From the NCBI GenBank assembly GCA_034336665.1, contig CM067566.1:28612330-28676329 (forward strand): 64,000 nt of DNA, in the 5' to 3' direction. Under the pieces are notes generated by a model, which was given only the letters and a program-made list of their open reading frames with translations, ran no database searches and had not been told where the DNA came from. Shown piece by piece: positions 60,291-64,000 of the stretch. Each line of letters opens with the position of its first letter. The stretch's first letter is position 1. The translations under genes and the position numbers were made by a program. This DNA comes from Luscinia megarhynchos (taxonomy: Eukaryota > Chordata > Aves > Passeriformes > Turdidae).

Positions 60291-63200
60291 TACTGCTAAG
60301 TAAAGCATATAGCTAGCCATTCAGAAGTCATCTTATAATATCTGGAGATTTGATAGGCTTTCAAATCTGTTGTCATTTTGAATGTTACCAGACTTCATAC
60401 TTCACTCAACTCCAGACAAACAATTATTTTCACACTATGCATAAATTAATACAGAAACAGAAATGCTCTTTGAAGCTTTTCTCCTTGCTGCTGTCATCTG
60501 GGCTTTTAGTTATGAGCTGGCCACAGAATAAAATAGGATCTTTAGTGGCATTCTGTTTCAGAAAACATCTCTGATAAAAGGGGTTAGTTTGACCTTCTGA
60601 ATTTGAAAATCAGGGGAACTTAGAGCGTGCTTACCTTTTTATTTTGACACATATTAGCATTGTTTGGAATCATGGCTGTCACTGCAGACAGGAGTTTAAA
60701 GAAACAAGCCCTGCTCAATAAAGCTCAGAGATGACAGATGTACTGCCACCCCACTGCCTTTAACCACTTCACCCTCCAGCTTGAAAATGGGCTTTTTCAA
60801 AAGGAAAACTGCTCTGATGTGTGATAGGAACTCCATGTAAAGGATTTGTGCAGTGAGCTGAATCTCCCTGCCCAACATGTTGGCACACCCCTACAGAAGC
60901 AGCCGTGGGTCTCAGCCTGTAGTGGCCATAGCCAGCTGTGCTTCAGCAAGCAGGGAGTCTGCACACATGTCCCATTCCTGCTGCTATCCAGCGCCTACCA
61001 GCCAAAGCAGTGGTTTTAAATCAGGGTATTGTAGTCTTTGAAAGATATTGAAAAGCTTTTCAAAGAGTTTCATCAAGATTGGTGCAGATGTAAATCTAAA
61101 GATGAATGCACATCTGAGCAGGAATTGGTTGGGTGAGCTATAAAACCATACATTATAATCAAATATAAAAGCACCCACAAACTTGAACTATGGTTTTCTA
61201 CACCAATCATGGACTGTCAAACCACTGGTACAGGACTGTGTCCTTGTCCTTAGGTTTCAGGGAATCTGCCTGCTTGTTGGGTTTTTGTCAGGTTTGCAGA
61301 GGAAAGGGAACCATCAGGATGCCTGGGTGAACTGTGACAGCAGTTCCACTATGGTTTTCAATGTTATCAAAAGACTGTTTTAACAAACACAGAACTCCAG
61401 ATTTCTGCATTTCAAGAGGCTTTAACAGGAAGCAGCTCTGTGGTGCTCAGCCTCTATGTTGAGCCCTCCATTTTACCCAACCTTTCCTTTGAACTTAGAC
61501 TGTTGATCAGAGAAGTGAAATATGTTTTAAAAAATCTTTAAAAATTAACACATTCCTGAATATACTATTTATCTCTAAAATGGAGTAAATAGCATGCAAT
61601 TTTATTACAATATTACCATCCTGCCTATAAAACATAGCTAAAACTTTTTGATTTCAAAAACATTTCTTATCACCCATATTCACTTTTAAAAAAATAGTTT
61701 TTGGTTTCAAGCACATCCTTGTCCATACTAATAAAGTAATGAAGTTAACTCAACATCTAAGATATGGAAACATCATTAAATGTACTACTAAATTCCCCAA
61801 CATATCAACATTCTAATGAGTTCTAGGACTTCCATGAACATCAGATGTTTATAGTGTCCTGACAAGGTTGTTTGAACACTGTCCCAGTGCTTCCTGCTAG
61901 GTTTCAATATGTTGGCCACAGGTCACCTAGCAACCATTAGTTTGGAGAAAAACTGTATTATAAAGCTTATAAAAATGCTGTTTATTCTTTAATGATTATG
62001 ATTTTGCAGTATACATTTTAATTATACATGCACATGGCTCCCTCTTCTGGAAAATTCACACAGAAAATAAGAACAATCCACTTAGAAATGAAGAAAAATA
62101 ATCATAATAAAAATGGCATAGAAGAAACAAAATGAAGAAATGTCATTTTAAAGTAATGCAATATTTATCAAAACTATAATTTTCCTTCTCAGCCACAAAA
62201 ATATTTAAGAAAAAGACATGTACATTTTAGTCAAAAGATTGGTGTCCAATAATGTGTAAGAAATTGAAAAAGAAGATGACAGAACAGATTGGCACTACAA
62301 TGGAAAAATATTTGAGTACATTAAAGAAACCAAATAGTGGAGCTCAAGTGAGTAGAGAGTATTGCTAATACAATATATAAGAGATGAATGTGACTCATAT
62401 TCATAAGGCTGGGGAAGGCAAAAAAAATGTTTTAAAACACAAAAGTAAGTTAAAATCATGAACTGAAAAAAAAAAAAGCTTAGAAATATGTCTCTGATAT
62501 GAAAAATGCATTTTTAATATATTTTAATTAAAATTGAATGAAAATCCTTTTATAAGAAGCTAACAAGAAGATGGGGTTTTTTTTTCAAGTGTGGCAGAAA
62601 AGTTTCTATTAAACTAAGATTTTATTTTCAAGATTAAACAGTTTAATCTATATACTCCAAATGAAAATGCTGTTGAAAAATTGAAGCAGAAAATCAACTG
62701 TCTATGTACAGTATATTTGAAGACGAATACAATCAACAGGATAAAGCTTAGAGTAATCTCACTTAAAGGCAATACCTTTACATTCCTTTGATTATGAGCA
62801 GCTAAAGAGGTAGAAGGAACTAAAGAAACATCTAAATACCCCATTTAGATGATTAACTGGAAGGACTTATTATATGGATATCCCATGACAGATAAATAAA
62901 AATAATTTTATAGTAGAATAAGAACAAAGGGGATACAATTCGCCTTCTGAATTCAGCCTAATAAGATAAATTAGTAATATAAATTAGCTTGAACTGCAAC
63001 ATTGCATTCTCATTAGGAATGTAATTTCTTAAGAATGTTAATACCTGAAGGATTAAAGCAGATGGACAAGAATTTCCACTTCATATAAGTCCTGAGAAAT
63101 GGGATATTTCTCTTGTGATTTTGATTGGCTAAACCAATATAATTTATCAGGTAAGTAAATCCTGTTCATCAGTATTTTCCACACAGTTTTCAAAGAAGAA

Positions 63201-64000
63201 AAAGAGGTTTGAGTACAGAGTTAAAGGCATGTCCTAAGGGTCTTAGTTTTTATTTTGAATTTATATCTTCATATTTTCAGATTTCCATAAGTTGCTTTAT
63301 TTTCCTCTCATAAATCTAAATTCTTATTGGAAAGTGTTGCCACATATTAAGTTAAGGGCCAACAGACAACAAGTTAGAAAGAATATTGGATGCAAGATTA
63401 AATCTTTGAATTTCCTTATTTCATTCCTTAGTTTAAATATGAAAATAATATAGATCTTCCTTTATTCTGAACAGAAAACATGAGAAAAAGGAAAAAAATA
63501 ATCCAGTTTTTCTCAGAGTTCTGTCAAATAAATTACTGAGAAACTAAACCACATTAATTAACTTTTTTAAGGGCTTCTGTGCAGAGTTAGACAAAAATTA
63601 ATAAAAATACAGAACTTAAAAAACATATTTTAACAATATAATAGAGCTCTTTTAAAAAAGTGAAAATGAAATGAGAACTGCTTCATAAGCAGCATCAAAA
63701 TATTGCACGATGATGGATAAAGATGACATTTACAAGGTTTGGGAATGCAAAAGAGTGAAGTTTACAGGAAATTAATCTAATATGGTAGACATATCATTTC
63801 TCACAGAGGCTGGATCATAATTCTCCTGTCTTCACCTGACAAGGTCAAAATTTACTACAGTGTACACCAGACAACTGTAACTTGAAGAGGCTTCATCACA
63901 TCTTAAATCAGTTTCTGCATAATTTCAGACATAAAAATCTAATTCTGTGGCAACTGGAGGATGCATCCCTGCTATATTAAAAGGAAACTCTCCAAAACTT

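Larger units (their letters stand above)
55866..64000. other. AT-rich DNA with no recognisable gene
   Basis: Over 8 kb without a recognised LINE, LTR or RNA gene. It holds two TA repeats (58334-58358 and 60267-60290) and a 47-nt splice-flanked segment at 60635-60681 on the minus strand. A slightly GC-richer patch lies at about 60890-61000. All open frames are short and unassigned. Confidence 0.5.

Noticed and set aside
1..64000. CRISPR arrays, tRNA, rRNA or bacterial operons
   Set aside because: None was seen. The repeats present are simple repeats and retroelements of a vertebrate genome.

Overview
The window looks like an AT-rich stretch of a bird genome, probably a songbird. The evidence is the set of interspersed repeats: several CR1 LINE 3' ends in both orientations, an avian ERVL-type solo LTR, and a class II (ERVK-like) endogenous retrovirus whose Env resembles avian alpharetroviruses. 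No bacterial-type gene organisation is present, and I found no complete host protein-coding gene, tRNA or rRNA. The region is best read as intergenic sequence or the inside of long introns.

Layout. 1-42 kb is mostly unique AT-rich DNA with CR1 pieces (near 1.8, 11.0, 14.9, 33.5, 38.8 and 42.1 kb), a minus-strand LTR near 5.9-6.3 kb, and simple repeats (9-bp AT repeat at 11.3 kb, A/C-rich tract at 15.2 kb, AAAAT pentamers at 18.0 kb). A repeat cluster lies at 42.1-49.9 kb: a CR1 tail, an ERVL solo LTR, then a 6.57-kb provirus. From 50 to 64 kb the sequence is again AT-rich, with one CR1 piece at 55.3-55.9 kb and two TA repeats.

The provirus (43342-49906) is the main structured object. It has two near-identical 646/647-bp LTRs, a perfect 6-bp target-site duplication, an 18-nt primer binding site matching tRNA-Asn, and a polypurine tract. 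Its interior is heavily damaged: gag is barely recognisable, no protease or RT polymerase can be read, RNase H has a stop, a frameshift and a lost catalytic Asp, the integrase core is largely deleted, and env has several breaks. The Env TM ectodomain is still open for 162 codons, but a stop lies just before the membrane anchor. Young LTRs around a wrecked interior suggest a defective element that was moved by proteins supplied in trans.

A few short, splice-flanked open segments could be host exons. The best is an 84-nt minus-strand segment at 22279-22362 that encodes a transmembrane-like helix. The segments do not join into one consistent reading frame, so they are given only as candidates.
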